Part shown: positions 9,328-22,781 of the stretch, piece by piece
Position numbering within the stretch: the first letter of the stretch is position 1
How the letters are laid out: every line of letters begins with the position of its first letter
Source: Albidovulum sp. bin36
Lineage (GTDB): Bacteria; Pseudomonadota; Alphaproteobacteria; Rhodobacterales; Rhodobacteraceae
Assembly: GCA_002238565.1 (NCBI GenBank)
Contig: MPMP01000029.1
Span: 1-53,851, forward strand
DNA length: 53,851 nt
Direction: 5' to 3'
Position numbers and translations under genes: made by a program
The notes under the pieces: generated by a model
Databases searched by the model: none
What the model saw: only the letters and a program-made list of their open reading frames with translations
Told to the model about the DNA's origin: nothing

Positions 9328-9482
9328 TATGAGCAACCACATTAAATGAAGCAGGTGGTGCTTCCCTCGTTCACGGTATTTGGGGAACCCCGGCACGATT
9401 GCGCAGTCCGCGCGGCGTGCGCTCCGGACAACCGCTCACGGCAGCGTCCAGGGCGTCGGCGGCAGTCGGGCAATACGGATCG
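9328..9482. repeat. Dispersed repeat, copy A
   Basis: This about 155-bp block recurs at 53577-53725 (copy C) and in shorter form at 49825-49890 (copy B). All copies begin abruptly at TATGAGCAACCACATTAAAT with unrelated sequence before it, and contain a hairpin-capable GGTTCCC...GGGAACCC-like pair around CGTTCACGG. On the minus strand copies A and C share an open frame ending LRNR..VP.IP and a stop. The sharp common edge points to the terminus of a mobile element. Copy A cuts a transposase fragment at 9327/9328. Confidence 0.75.
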
Positions 9483-9639
9483 CCGCTGTACTGAACGCGT
9501 ACCTACCTATTGGATATCGCGTTGTGAGCCGGGGTGGGGACGCTGTTGGATTCTGCAATTCAAAGCCGTCGGCCAATGTGCTACCGGTCGAAAAGGGCGT
9601 GCAACAGATGCGCACACGTCTGGAGAACGTAAAGATATC

Positions 9640-9978
9640 CACCACGAGCGCGGTGACCAAACAAACTGGCGGCGCGAAGTTGGTTCGTTCGAGAAAGAGC
9701 TTCGGGAGGATTGGGAACGGGCGGTTGAAGATGCTGTTTCACCAGTCTTGAAGCGCCTCAGTCGGAAAATACAGACGGATGGTCTAATCAAGCTCACTGT
9801 TCTTAATAACCACGATTGCGTCACCATGCGCGAGGCCTATGGTCGATGCTAAAACCTGCTTCATAGTCAGGCGGGCGAAATCAATACTAGTCTTCCGTTT
9901 CCGGCCGATATTGAGAGGAAGATTGCCAGACTCGAAGACTGGGCCACAGAAATCAGGAATCGCCAAACTGCCGTTTAG
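9640..9978 (+). pseudogene. C-terminal tail of an AAA-type ATPase-like gene
   Basis: The frame ending at 9852 reads VGSFEKELREDWERAVEDAV, then SPVLKRLSRKIQTDGLIKLT and VLNNHDCVTMREAYGRC. A one-base shift there continues NLLHSQAGEINTSLPFPADI and ends LEDWATEIRNRQTAV at 9978. The segment CSNLLHSQ-GE-N--LP-P--I---I--LEDW---IR-RQ is a recurring C-terminal signature of defence-associated AAA ATPases, recalled rather than searched. The catalytic part is gone and there is a frameshift near 9848, so this is a remnant of another lost defence gene. Confidence 0.45.
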
Positions 9979-10008
9979 GTGTCATGTCCATCGCCCTGCC
10001 CCCTTCCC

Positions 10009-10590
10009 TCAACCCCTGAGCTCCCGGATCTGCTCCTTTGGAAAGTGATGATAAAGGGCGGCGCGCCCGATGGAGAGGTTGCGGACCGCGTCGCTGACGA
10101 AGGGATAGCCCCCCTGGTGTCCTGTAGCATCGCCTCGGCCTGGCGGAGAAGCTCCGGCATCAGTTTGCTCGGCCGCCCTCCCCTCCGACCGCGAGCCCGG
10201 GCCGCGGCAAGTCCGGCCATGGTCCGCTCCCTGATGAGAACCCGCTCGAACTGAGCCAGCGCACCGAAAACGTGGAAGACCAGCATGCCGCTGGCGGTGG
10301 TGGTGTCGATCCCCTCGGTGAGCGAGCGGAAGCCGCACCCCCTCTCATCGAGCTCGCGGACCGTCGCCACCAGCTGCGGCAGGCTTCGTCCCAGCCGGTC
10401 CAGCCGCCGGACGACCAGCGTATCGCCCTTCCGCATCCAGGCCCAGTGCCTCTGCAAGGCCGGGCCGGTCCGAGCGTGCGCCCGAGGCGCGGTCCTCGAA
10501 GATCCGCCCGCATCCGGCGGCAGCGAGCGCATCGAGCTGCAGCCCGGGATTCTGGTCCAAGGTCGAGACGCGTGCATATCCTGCCAGCAA
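10009..10590 (-). pseudogene. Frameshifted serine resolvase/invertase
   Basis: The ATG at 10590 opens MLAGYARVSTLDQNPGLQLD, the serine-recombinase N-terminus with nucleophile Ser9 in RVST. The reading frame is lost near 10440 and continues in another frame with MRKGDTLVVRRLDRLGRSL and GMLVFHVFGALAQFERVLI, then ERTMAGLAAARARGRRGGRP. It is lost again near 10110 and ends with a third-frame helix-turn-helix (YPFVSDAVRNLSIGRAALYHHF). All domains of a Tn3-type resolvase (about 190 residues) are present, but two frameshifts make it non-functional. No partner transposase is seen nearby. Confidence 0.8.
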
Positions 10591-10788
10591 GGGGTTGCTC
10601 CTGTTCGGAAAATGCCTGCGGAGCCTCTATGTCCGGACACCGGATACGGAACAGGGTTTGCGAACAGGAATTCAGGCGTTTTCCAGGTAGTTATCAGGTG
10701 GACCGGAGGATGTTCACTAAACGATCGTTTTGCGGAGGGGCGGATAGCAGAATTGGTCAGCTAGTTTCCTGATTAACACAGTCAACGG

Positions 10789-10999
10789 TCATAGACTCAG
10801 CTCGCTGTGCGAACCAAGGCGAACAAAATCAATGTGATCTGCATCTGGCTTACGATAGATCAGCACCAGCTCGAGCCAAACATAACAATCCTGAAGATCC
10901 TCCATGAGTCAGCCAGAGCATGATCCCGGTATCGCCGAGCGAGTGGCTAGTCCGTCACAAGACTCGCTTGAAGGCTGCTGTCCACCTAATCATCCGCAT
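10789..10999 (-). pseudogene. Decayed YafQ/RelE-type toxin
   Basis: The segment DCYV..ELVLIYRKPDADHIDFVRLGSHSELSL before the stop at 10789-10791 is the C-terminal half of a YafQ-type mRNA interferase, including the conserved RxGSHSEL tail. Upstream, the other frames carry DHALADSW and the start MRMIRWTAAFKR, interrupted by a TGA and a frameshift near 10900. The family is about 90-95 residues, and the pieces add up to roughly one gene length. Toxin function is lost. Confidence 0.6.
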
Positions 11000-11091
11000 T
11001 GAGGTCGGTCGTCAATGTCACCGACAGACACCAGTTCGCCGGGCCGGGACGGGCCGCATGGCCTCGATGGTTTCCTCGTTTGGCATCAGAG
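10990..11091 (-). pseudogene. Remnant of RelB/DinJ-type antitoxin C-terminus
   Basis: Immediately upstream of the toxin remnant, ETIEAMR and, after a frameshift, GELVSVGDID match the usual antitoxin ending (ETIEAMRxAxxGELxxVxDIDxLxAxLNADD). The N-terminal DNA-binding part is missing, because the sequence abuts the end of the large NACHT gene at 11086. Order and overlap with the toxin fit a former antitoxin-toxin operon. Confidence 0.5.
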
Positions 11092-14000
11092 TTTGGGTTC
11101 TAATCGGGGGCGTAGATCAAGTAGGTGGACGCTGAGTTTCACCCCGCCGCCCACCTTCTCCTCGACTCGTTTCGCTTCGTGGCAGAGGAGAGATTTTAAC
11201 TCTGATGGACCAATTTTGGTTTCATTGTCTGGGAGTTTCCATTTCCTATCTTTGGCCACGGTTATCAACAGGCACCCGGATCTTCTGTTCTCGGGTGCCA
11301 TATATTTTTTGACCAGTTGATCAAAGACCGCGCTACGCAGCTCATTTGCCGACCATTTTTCGGCAATCTTGAGTTCGATGACCGCCTCATGTTCGGACGC
11401 TGTCGAACAAAGACGAATATCCGTTTCCTTCTCGTCCGCTGTCACTCTTTCCTGGTCAACCCCGTAGAGACCATGAGCTGAATTGCAGAGGGCCCGGGCA
11501 ATCTCGCGCCGCATGATCTTTTCTTGTCTGATTCCCGCCCAGGCTTCCCTTGGAGACGCGTCGCTTGACAGAAGCTCATCAAGGTCAGCGAGACGACATT
11601 TCATGAGGGCAAACATTGCCCCGTTGGTTGACGGAGGTGCCTCACCTGTCTTGTCGAGAGAAACAGCCTGCTCCGTATTGAAAACATCTGAATCAATTTC
11701 CTTGGCCCAGTGTTCTTCTGCTACCGCAAGAATACGATCCTTGAAATGTTCGCAAAGCGGGTCGTCAGCCATTTCTAGCTTCGCAGCCCAGCCTTCTTCA
11801 CCTTTTGCATTGAACAGAGCTGTTACAATAGCATTTCGTGCGTATTGGGCACTGTCGCGCATATCCGGCGTGTAGGTACCCTGGTGCACGGCATCGTCAT
11901 CTAGCTGCATATGTTGATAGGCAAGGCAGACAAGTCTAAGAAGAAGTTGAGGTGAAAAAGCCTCTGCCTCAAGGTTTATCCGACCTGGATGATCTCCAAA
12001 CAAAACGCTGAACCAGCTGACGGCTTGACTTTCTGCTGCTGGTTCGACCTCCCTGATCAACTTTTCGAACTCTGATACGCCAAGTTCTGGATCAATTTGC
12101 ATGAGAGTGGGCAACCAAACGTATGCAAGCTCTTCAGGCGGTTTCAACCGGAGTTTCCGTTGAGCGATCTTGCGCAGGCGCTTCTGCTCGTCATCACCCC
12201 CATGCCTCAGCAATATGCGGGTTATCTGCCGAAGGCGGCGTGCAATCCCGGCAATTTCGACCTTATCGGCAGCCGTTTCATCGTTCTGCTTCAACCAATC
12301 AAGCAGCCGGGGAACACACCGTCTGGCAACCGAAGTCGGCGCGTAGAAGATGTGCTGCAGAAACATCGAACCGCCGACGTTCGCAGAACTATTACTGAGT
12401 TCCCAGTCCAGTTTGATCACTAGGATTTCATCCACTGCATCCGGATGGACATCAACGACATGTTCCATCCAGTATGGTATTCCATTGGTGTCAATAAAGG
12501 CGTATCGAGCAGCGAGCTTCGCTTCCTCTTCAGTGAGCTCGGTTGCCCATGAAGAACCCTCGGCCTCAGCATAGATTGCAGCGAACCCCAGCCTACACCC
12601 GGCTGTTTGCTGATTGAGCCCATCTTCCGACCTCTCGCTCGGAAGATCTGGGTGGTTATTGCGCCAGATGGCCATCAGTTTGCATCGCAGGCGATCAGCG
12701 GATTCCTTGCCGAAGTTCTCCTCGATAAATCGCCAGTTCCATCCCGATTCCTGGCTGAAATCCCCGCTCTCTCTCATTACCTGCCAGAGATCCCAAGCTG
12801 TGCTGAAACCGCGTTCGGGCGAAAATGCTTTTTCAGGGTGATTTGCGACTTCTCGCCATAACGATTTCCAGTCAGACTTGGCCTTGGCTTCCTCCTGCCG
12901 TTGCTTTTCTTTTTGTTTTTCCGCTTGCTTCACCCAGTACTTGTGTTTTTTGTGATGCTTCGATGGCTTCAAGAAATTTTCGATTTTGGCCGTCAGATCT
13001 GGCTGATCGGCAACGAGTGGTTTCAATCCTGACACATGTGCCTCCCGCCGGTCAGGGTCAGGTGGCAGTTTCATTGCGGCTTCCAACAACAGTTCCCGGT
13101 CGGCCGGCGCTCTGGAGGCGTCGCCCAAGGTCTCAATGACCCATTCCAAATCCCGCTCTGCGGTGAGCTTGACGGGTCCATCGCACTGGATGACTTCAAT
13201 CAGGCGGTTCAATTGATCGGCAAATGGTCGAAATTTCTGCATCACGGAATCAGCAACCCAAAAGAGGCGCGAGTTTTCGTCGGCGTTCAAGTTCGTCAGG
13301 CGGTCACGGAGTATGTTACGTACTTTCTCGCTGCTATTTCTGTCATGACAATTCAAGAAAACAGCGAGAACGCTCGCTTTCAGCCAGTCTTCACTTCTGC
13401 TGTGGCCGAGTCCCTGAATACAAACCGCAGCCAATGCGTTGCGGAGATGTGAACGGTCACAGTCAAGGCATTGCCTGTCTTTGACCCAACGTAGTCCGGC
13501 AGCAAGCAAGTGCGACAAACCGTCGCGAAGTGCTTTCAGATCCATTGGTTCGAGATCGGCATCGGCAATTAGCCGCGGCAGGTTCCAACTCAGACTGTTG
13601 GCACTGAACTTTTCCTCTGTGACCCAACCCAGTATCTGACAAGCCTGGTCAATTGTGAGATCCTTGGGAAACATTTGAATTAAGATGCCGCGCGCAATCT
13701 CGTCCGACCATCTGGGACAATTGGCTGCCAACTCGGATGCAATGTCTTCGATCCTGGAATCCCGGATCGCAATCAAGGCGTTGACTGCACCTAGCCTTTC
13801 CGTCGGAGACGCGTTGACGTCACGGGCAACGTCATGTGCGATGTCAGCACAACCTGTCATTGGGCCAGACACAATAAGATTGAGAAGTATCTGACGCACC
13901 TCGGTGTTTTGAATATCCGTTTTCCAGAGTTCGTTGATCTCGCCTGCCAATTCGGGGGAAGCAAATCGATGGATCTGGATGTGTGGAACCCTCAAGCCGC

Positions 14001-15384
14001 GCCATCCGCCCTGGCCGTGACGCGTCACATAGGCACGCAATGCCTGACAGCGCTGCCTCAGCGAAAGGGACTCCGGATCTCCCTCGTCCAGCAGCACATC
14101 AGGTTCGTTGTCCCGCAGCAACTCGAAAATTCGATCCTCGCAAAGTGCCAGCCATCCGGCGATCGGCCGTTTTGACGGGCGGACAATCGTCTTGTCCCTG
14201 GTCTCGGTAAAGAGCAGCCGCTTGAGAAAGGAAATTGGCTTGCCATCTTCAAGGTGTTTGCGAAGACGTTTTGCGGCAAGAAATTCCATGACGGAACGAT
14301 GGTGGAAGCGTACACGGCCGTAGGACGCAAAGCCGAACAGCGGCCGCTCCAATAACGCCTTTCGCTCATCTGATTTCCAGTCGGACAGGATGCGCACAGG
14401 ATCAAGTGCGGCCTCATCGCTGAGGTCATCAGATGCTGCGCTGTGCCTGATCGTCATGCGGCGCGTGACCAGCATTGCGAGCGCCAACCGACTGGACCCT
14501 TCCATGGCCTTGTCAACGGACAACTCAGCAGGCTCGGGCCTGTCGGTCCTCGGCTGCAGCTTTACACGTACATTTGCTTTCACCTGATCCAGGTGTGTTC
14601 GGATACGTTCATGGCCCGGCCAATCCGCACACAGCTCGATAAGGTCCTGCGGACGCCTTGCGAATTCCTGCGCGTTCCGTTTCCTGATATCTGTGAGAAA
14701 AGCATCGGCATCATTTACCCCTTGATTATTGGCCAACTCGGCAATCTGTTCGTCAGACAGTGGCATGAGAGCGACCGTCCTCCAATCAGGAACTGCATCG
14801 TCGTCTTCTGGCGCCGGTCTCTGAACTTGACCCATTGCGATCATCGCGAAGGCTTCTTCATTCGACTCCGGCGGAACGGGAAGCACACGGTGCAAAACCT
14901 GCTTGTCAAGTTCAATCGGCCGAGTGGTGACAACAACCCGCACTCGATGGAGTCGTTCGCTTCCGATCACTTTCTTGAAGCGTTTGAGGGCCATCTCAAA
15001 AGAACGTTGAGTTAGTCGCAACTCATCGATCGAATCGAGAAAAAATGTTGCGACATCGGATTGTGATGAGAGCCAGTTTTCTAGTCGCTCCTCCTGTTCA
15101 TCGTCCAGTTGCATTCGGAGGTCTTCCGATCCCGCAAGTTCAATGAAGAACGCTGGTTCGCCGGCATCCCAAAGCTTTTTTGCCTGTCTGCGGCATTCAA
15201 AGGTCTTGCCTGCGCCTGCCTCCGAGACGATCAGCACACGCCTGGAGAGAAGTAGTTCATTCCATGTGATTCCTTTCGACCAGCCCAAGCTGACCAACAT
15301 CGATTGCTGGTCCGCTTCGTCAAGTTTTCCGTCTGGAATGCTCTCGAAGGTTCTGTCCATCACTAAACTTCCTGATTGACTCAA
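11086..15384 (-). CDS. NACHT-like NTPase with C-terminal PD-(D/E)xK-like nuclease motif
   Basis: A 1432-residue protein. The Walker A motif SEAGAGKT is at residues 54-61, Walker B FFLDSIDE at 114-121 and VVVTTRP follows about 40 residues later. The segment RVRFHHRSVMEFLAAKRL is the winged-helix HxSxxEFLAA signature of NACHT/STAND proteins. A long helical, probably repeat-built sensor region fills the middle, with a lysine/glutamine-rich linker near residues 840-870. Near the C-terminus, Asp1322 (ETDIR) and Glu1337-x-Lys1339 (VIELKI), followed by FDQLVKKY, look like a PD-(D/E)xK nuclease core. This is an NLR-like defence architecture: sensor plus nuclease effector. It lies 148 nt after hsdR on the same strand, so may be co-expressed with the type I system. 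The nuclease call is by eye. Confidence 0.72.
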   Translation of the reverse strand: MSQSGSLVMDRTFESIPDGKLDEADQQSMLVSLGWSKGITWNELLLSRRVLIVSEAGAGKTFECRRQAKKLWDAGEPAFFIELAGSEDLRMQLDDEQEERLENWLSSQSDVATFFLDSIDELRLTQRSFEMALKRFKKVIGSERLHRVRVVVTTRPIELDKQVLHRVLPVPPESNEEAFAMIAMGQVQRPAPEDDDAVPDWRTVALMPLSDEQIAELANNQGVNDADAFLTDIRKRNAQEFARRPQDLIELCADWPGHERIRTHLDQVKANVRVKLQPRTDRPEPAELSVDKAMEGSSRLALAMLVTRRMTIRHSAASDDLSDEAALDPVRILSDWKSDERKALLERPLFGFASYGRVRFHHRSVMEFLAAKRLRKHLEDGKPISFLKRLLFTETRDKTIVRPSKRPIAGWLALCEDRIFELLRDNEPDVLLDEGDPESLSLRQRCQALRAYVTRHGQGGWRGLRVPHIQIHRFASPELAGEINELWKTDIQNTEVRQILLNLIVSGPMTGCADIAHDVARDVNASPTERLGAVNALIAIRDSRIEDIASELAANCPRWSDEIARGILIQMFPKDLTIDQACQILGWVTEEKFSANSLSWNLPRLIADADLEPMDLKALRDGLSHLLAAGLRWVKDRQCLDCDRSHLRNALAAVCIQGLGHSRSEDWLKASVLAVFLNCHDRNSSEKVRNILRDRLTNLNADENSRLFWVADSVMQKFRPFADQLNRLIEVIQCDGPVKLTAERDLEWVIETLGDASRAPADRELLLEAAMKLPPDPDRREAHVSGLKPLVADQPDLTAKIENFLKPSKHHKKHKYWVKQAEKQKEKQRQEEAKAKSDWKSLWREVANHPEKAFSPERGFSTAWDLWQVMRESGDFSQESGWNWRFIEENFGKESADRLRCKLMAIWRNNHPDLPSERSEDGLNQQTAGCRLGFAAIYAEAEGSSWATELTEEEAKLAARYAFIDTNGIPYWMEHVVDVHPDAVDEILVIKLDWELSNSSANVGGSMFLQHIFYAPTSVARRCVPRLLDWLKQNDETAADKVEIAGIARRLRQITRILLRHGGDDEQKRLRKIAQRKLRLKPPEELAYVWLPTLMQIDPELGVSEFEKLIREVEPAAESQAVSWFSVLFGDHPGRINLEAEAFSPQLLLRLVCLAYQHMQLDDDAVHQGTYTPDMRDSAQYARNAIVTALFNAKGEEGWAAKLEMADDPLCEHFKDRILAVAEEHWAKEIDSDVFNTEQAVSLDKTGEAPPSTNGAMFALMKCRLADLDELLSSDASPREAWAGIRQEKIMRREIARALCNSAHGLYGVDQERVTADEKETDIRLCSTASEHEAVIELKIAEKWSANELRSAVFDQLVKKYMAPENRRSGCLLITVAKDRKWKLPDNETKIGPSELKSLLCHEAKRVEEKVGGGVKLSVHLLDLRPRLEPKL

Positions 15385-15532
15385 TGTGGTGTGGAGTGAC
15401 CTGCCGGTATTGCAGGCATTTCACCCTGCCCTGTCCCTGTCTCTTGAACTATCACCTATCAAACGAGCAGCACACCAAACTCTGTATCGGCTTCAGTTAG
15501 GATCAGCGCAGCAAGATCGTCACGTGGCATTG

Positions 15533-18666
<3,134 letters not shown>

Positions 18667-18670
<4 letters not shown>

Positions 18671-19632
18671 TCCATGGCCTCGGCACCGTCGCCGGCATTT
18701 GATGCTTCGGCCGATGTCTTGATTGCCTGTTCGGACTGCCAGTTCCCGTAAGTGACATTCGAACCGCCGACCTTCCAGGAAATCCTGCCATTGTCTGGCC
18801 TTCCGAGAATCACGGCCGACGCAGCACTGGGACTCCGGAATGCAACATCCTCAGCAAAACGCAGACATCCCTTGTCTCCGGGCACGAGTTTCCCTGTCCT
18901 GATCAACTGGGCGTGCCGTCTCGAATAGCTGTGGTCAGACACGTTTGACCAATTCTTCACAGCACCGGATCCGGCCAAGACAACAAATTCGCCATCGATT
19001 TCGCATGCTTGGGCTTCGAGGCCGTGTTTCTTGCTTGCCAGCTGGAAAAGAGGTGCAACATCGGTTTGTCCCGGCTTGTCGGTAGCGTCTGTCGCCGTCC
19101 GCGCCGTGGTCGTGTGAAGGCGCATAAAATCGAGACCGAGGACGGGAAGGATCAGCCGAAGCTGATCGACAAAGAACTCCATATCCGATGCATCGGCCTC
19201 AGGTAGAGCGACAGGGGGCGGGGCTGTCCCGTTGGCGACAGCGACGGTGCCGACGGTATTTGCAATGGCAATCAGCCGGCTCTCAAGATAGCGCGCGTGC
19301 GCCTTGGTGATGTTCTGGTCCTTGCTGGTCACGACACAGGTGCGTTCCCAGAAGTCCTTGTTCTCATCCTTGCTGTGCTGGACGAGGCGATTGCGCACAT
19401 TGTCACTTTCGCCGATGTAGAGTTGCAGTATGTCCGGGTCTTCGGGATCTGGTCCCGTGAGGAAATAGATGCCAGTCCGGTCGAGTTCCCGGCGCTTGAG
19501 AAAGGCAGGCAGACCGCTGCGAGATCCGGCCAGCACATGCCCTGTCCAGTTCATGATCTCGGCCGTGAGGAGGCCGGTAGCGGTTCCGTCCACCAGGAAA
19601 AGACGAACGGATCGTCCCAACTGCGAACTCAT
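18667..19632 (-). CDS. GIY-YIG nuclease-domain protein with DUF4357
   Basis: A 321-residue protein. The GIY-YIG core is at about residues 50-80 (TGIYFLTG ... [14 protein letters not shown]), and the C-terminal part has [20 protein letters not shown], the DUF4357 pattern (SxSAAAxxxxGxxxNGxxxWK). It overlaps hsdS upstream and hsdR downstream by ATGA, so it is an integral cistron of the type I operon. Similar GIY-YIG/DUF4357 genes are often found inside such operons, but their role is unclear; it could be an accessory nuclease. The family recognition is firm, the role unknown. Confidence 0.85.
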
Positions 19633-20813
19633 GCGACTGCCTCCAACTCCTTCTCGGCTTCACCGAGGCGGATTTCTCCGGACATGAGTTTCGGAAGCAG
19701 CAGGTCGCGGGTTTGGGCGAGAGTTAGTGTTTCTTCCAGGTTAATTGTCCTCCGCTTCCAAAGAGCACCTACAATTTCTTCAAATGCTGATATCAGTTCA
19801 GACGTGGGTAGAGGAAACTCTAGGCGATATGCATTGCCTCGATTGAGTCCGGGAACTGCAGCGTCCGTGTTCATATCGCACAGTGGAAGGGAAGCAAGAA
19901 GCTGATAACTGAACAGAAGGGAGCCAATGCGTGGCACCACATAAAATACTGTATCGATCGGGAAAGCTGGGCCATCCTCCCAATAAAGACTTCCAACCGT
20001 TCCTTTTCGCCCTACGATAACCGCCGGTCCTTCGATCAAGGCAGTGTCATGTGTTCCTACCAGACCTCCCGAACCATAAACAGCAAATTTTCCAGGTGTT
20101 CTTTTTCTCGCAGGGAGCGACTTGCCGTAATTAAACTCAAGGAAGTTCTCCAGCCTTCGGGCTTCCCAACTATCCGGTTTACCCTCGCCATCCAGTGCGT
20201 CGGGAAACAGGTCCCAGAGTTCCGGGGCCAGGTAGGGCTCGCGGCCTTCGGCCTTGGCGCGGGTGGGGCCGAAATCGACGAACCAGTCCCTGAAGATCGC
20301 CCGCGCCATCGCTTCCAGCGTCTCGTTCATCCGGCGGTTTAGTTCGATCTTGTCGTCGAGAGCACCGAGTAACGAAGCCACTTTAAATAACTGGTCGTTG
20401 GACAGTTTTGGAACCTGAAGGATTCCAAGTTGCTTGGCAGATACATTTGGGAATGTTGAACCCGTAGCAGATTGCAATAGAGTCGGAAGTTGCTCCTCGA
20501 TTAATCCACGAACAAGTGGCTGTAGGTTTAGGTTTTCGCGGTGCCTGATAGCAGCTACACCACGGCCAATTGCATAATCTTGATCGGCCCAGTTCATTCT
20601 TCCCACGGAGCCCCGCACGCAAAAGAGTAAGTCTCCTTGCAGCGCACGTTTTCGTGGATCAATGGTGAACTGTACAGGCGAAGGGTAATGAGGCCCAAAC
20701 TCTGTCGGCCCATTGAGTAGAGGCATCCCGGAACCACTGTTATTGCAAGTATCGCCGGGCGGCGACTGGCCCATAATGATGTCGGCGATATCTGAGAGCC
20801 AACTAACCGGCAT
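19629..20813 (-). CDS. hsdS: Type I restriction specificity subunit S
   Basis: A 394-residue HsdS with two target-recognition halves. The first starts [19 protein letters not shown]. The conserved central helix [20 protein letters not shown] is followed by [20 protein letters not shown]. The second TRD contains [17 protein letters not shown] and [14 protein letters not shown], and the C-terminal conserved helix includes [19 protein letters not shown]. It gives the complex its bipartite DNA target; the target cannot be read from sequence. It overlaps hsdM by 11 nt and the GIY-YIG gene by 4 nt. Base composition in the TRDs is more AT-rich than in hsdM/hsdR, as usual for swapped recognition domains. 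Confidence 0.93.
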   Translation of the reverse strand: MPVSWLSDIADIIMGQSPPGDTCNNSGSGMPLLNGPTEFGPHYPSPVQFTIDPRKRALQGDLLFCVRGSVGRMNWADQDYAIGRGVAAIRHRENLNLQPLVRGLIEEQLPTLLQSATGSTFPNVSAKQLGILQVPKLSNDQLFKVASLLGALDDKIELNRRMNETLEAMARAIFRDWFVDFGPTRAKAEGREPYLAPELWDLFPDALDGEGKPDSWEARRLENFLEFNYGKSLPARKRTPGKFAVYGSGGLVGTHDTALIEGPAVIVGRKGTVGSLYWEDGPAFPIDTVFYVVPRIGSLLFSYQLLASLPLCDMNTDAAVPGLNRGNAYRLEFPLPTSELISAFEEIVGALWKRRTINLEETLTLAQTRDLLLPKLMSGEIRLGEAEKELEAVA

Positions 20814-22350
20814 GAAACACCTCCTCCAGTTTCATCTGGATCAGTGTGCTTAGTTCCTCGGCCTCCGCAAACTGTTCTGCCAACGTGTCCTTTAATCCCG
20901 CAAACCGCTCTTCAAATGGCACGTCGTCCTCGTCGCTCACAGCCGCGCCGACATAGCGGCCGGGTGTCAGGACATGGTTATGCTCCCTGATCTCCTCCAG
21001 CGTGGCGGACTTGCAGAATCCCGGTTCGTCCTCGTAAGTCGGCATGTCCGCCCCCCCGCACCAAGCGTGATATGCACCAGCGATTCGGGCGATGGCCTTG
21101 TCAGAGAACTCCTTCCGGGTCCGGTCCACCATATGCGCCTGATTGCGGGCATCGATGAACAGCACTTCCCCACGTCGATCACGGCATTCCCCGCCGGGAT
21201 TCTTGTTGCGCGCCAGGAACCACAGACAGGCGGGGATCTGGGTCGAGTAGAAGAGCTGGCCGGGCAGAGCGATCATGCAGTCCACCGCATCGGCTTCAAC
21301 CATCACACGGCGGATGCCGCCCTCGCCGGACTTCGCCGAGGACATCGAACCATTGGCGAGCACCACGCCCGCCGTGCCGTTCGGGGCTAGGTGGTGGTGG
21401 ATGTGCTGGAGCCAGGCGTAGTTGGCATTGCCGACCGGCGGCACGCCAAACTTCCAGCGTGCATCCTCCCGCAGCCGGTCTCCTCCCCAGTCTGAGATAT
21501 TGAAAGGCGGATTGGCGAGGATGAAATCGGCCCTGAGATCCGGCAATTCGTCCTTGTGGAAACTGCCCTCGTTGTTCCAGCGGATATCGGCGTCGATGCC
21601 GCGCACCGCGAGGTTTATCTTCGCAAGCCGCCAGGTCGTGTAGTTGCTCTCCTGCCCGTAAATGGCGATGTCGCCGATCCGGCCGCCATGTTCCTCGACG
21701 AATTTCTCGGACTGGACGAACATGCCCCCGGAGCCACAGCAGGGGTCATAGACCCGGCCCTTGTAGGGCTCCAGCATCTCGACCAGGAGCCGGACCACGG
21801 AACGGGGTGTGTAGAATTCGCCGCCGCGCTTTCCCTCGGCTCCGGCGAAACCGCCGAGGAAATACTCGTAAACCCGCCCGAGAATATCGCGGGAGCGGTT
21901 GGCCTCTTCGGCCATGCCGATCCCGCTCACAAGATCGATCAGTTCGCCAAGCATGACTTTGTTGAGCGCCGGCCGGGCATAGTCCTTGGGAAGAACACCC
22001 TTGAGGGAGGCGTTGCTGGCCTCGATCGCCTGCATGGCGACATCGATGTCCTTGCCAATAGCCGGCCGCCTGGCCCTGGCCTGCAGATGCGACCAGCGGG
22101 CATCCTTCGGAACCCAGAAGACGTTCTCAGCAAGATATTCCTCAGGATCCTCGGCATCGGCCAGTTCCTCCCCGAGCAACTCCTCCCGCTTCGCCTCGAA
22201 GGCATCCGAGATGTATTTGAGAAAAATCAGGCCCAGGGCGACGTGCTTGTAATCGGACGGCTCCATATTGCCGCGCAGCTTGTCCGCCGTGGCCCAGAGC
22301 TGCGCCTCGAAACCGAGATTGGCGCCATTGTTATCTGCTCGATTTGCCAT
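20803..22350 (-). CDS. hsdM: Type I restriction methyltransferase subunit M
   Basis: A 515-residue N6-adenine methyltransferase. It has the N-terminal HsdM helical domain ([19 protein letters not shown]), the SAM-binding motif [10 protein letters not shown] at about residues 202-210 and catalytic NPPF at 280-283, preceded by [15 protein letters not shown]. First gene of the operon hsdM-hsdS-(GIY-YIG)-hsdR. It methylates the host copy of the target and is needed for restriction too. Full length and intact. Confidence 0.96.
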   Translation of the reverse strand: MANRADNNGANLGFEAQLWATADKLRGNMEPSDYKHVALGLIFLKYISDAFEAKREELLGEELADAEDPEEYLAENVFWVPKDARWSHLQARARRPAIGKDIDVAMQAIEASNASLKGVLPKDYARPALNKVMLGELIDLVSGIGMAEEANRSRDILGRVYEYFLGGFAGAEGKRGGEFYTPRSVVRLLVEMLEPYKGRVYDPCCGSGGMFVQSEKFVEEHGGRIGDIAIYGQESNYTTWRLAKINLAVRGIDADIRWNNEGSFHKDELPDLRADFILANPPFNISDWGGDRLREDARWKFGVPPVGNANYAWLQHIHHHLAPNGTAGVVLANGSMSSAKSGEGGIRRVMVEADAVDCMIALPGQLFYSTQIPACLWFLARNKNPGGECRDRRGEVLFIDARNQAHMVDRTRKEFSDKAIARIAGAYHAWCGGADMPTYEDEPGFCKSATLEEIREHNHVLTPGRYVGAAVSDEDDVPFEERFAGLKDTLAEQFAEAEELSTLIQMKLEEVFHAG

Positions 22351-22493
22351 TCGGTCCTCACCGCTGTCCTGCCATGTCTTACTACAACACCAATATTGCA
22401 GATGACGAGGCTAATCGGTTCTCCCTGCCCTGCCGGGATTTTGGAGTCCCGGTTGGTGCATCACAGATAATGTCTGGACCAGTGCTCCTGTGC

Positions 22494-22781
22494 TCACGAT
22501 TGCGCATTGTACAGCGTCCATGCCTCTTCGATAATCACCCTTTGCTGGATGCCGCGCCGTCTAGCTTCGGTTGCGATTCCGCGGGATACCTCCGGCAAGA
22601 CCTTGGCATGAACCTGACCGGTTCTGGGACTTGGAGCGCGCCCGCCCCGCCGAAGCCCGCCGCGATCAGAAAACCCGTGACGGTCTCCGATCTCATCAAC
22701 CACCTCTGGAGGCGTGGTTTCCTGCTTGAGACTCTTTCTGAGCGCTTCGATCTGAATGCCGAATGGATTGTCGCTGCTCAT
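22494..22781 (-). CDS. Small partition/stability partner of ParA
   Basis: A 95-residue basic protein starting MSSDNPFGIQ, with a C-terminal segment PSPRTGQVHAKVLPE and then EVSRGIATEARRRGIQQRVI and EEAWTLYNAQS. This tail resembles small plasmid-type proteins encoded just after short ParA genes, which may act as the ParB-like or antitoxin-like partner; the match is from memory. The ATG at 22781 is chosen because it follows the end of the parA homology; a longer frame upstream belongs to the broken parA. It appears intact, although its partner is frameshifted. Confidence 0.5.
   Translation of the reverse strand: MSSDNPFGIQIEALRKSLKQETTPPEVVDEIGDRHGFSDRGGLRRGGRAPSPRTGQVHAKVLPEVSRGIATEARRRGIQQRVIIEEAWTLYNAQS

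Noticed and set aside
11086..15384. Assignment of the NACHT protein to the Avs group
   Set aside because: Avs proteins carry the effector at the N-terminus, whereas the nuclease-like motif here is C-terminal; kept as a general NACHT-like protein.
21556..22470. 304-codon plus-strand frame
   Set aside because: Antisense to hsdM; composition mirrors the coding strand.
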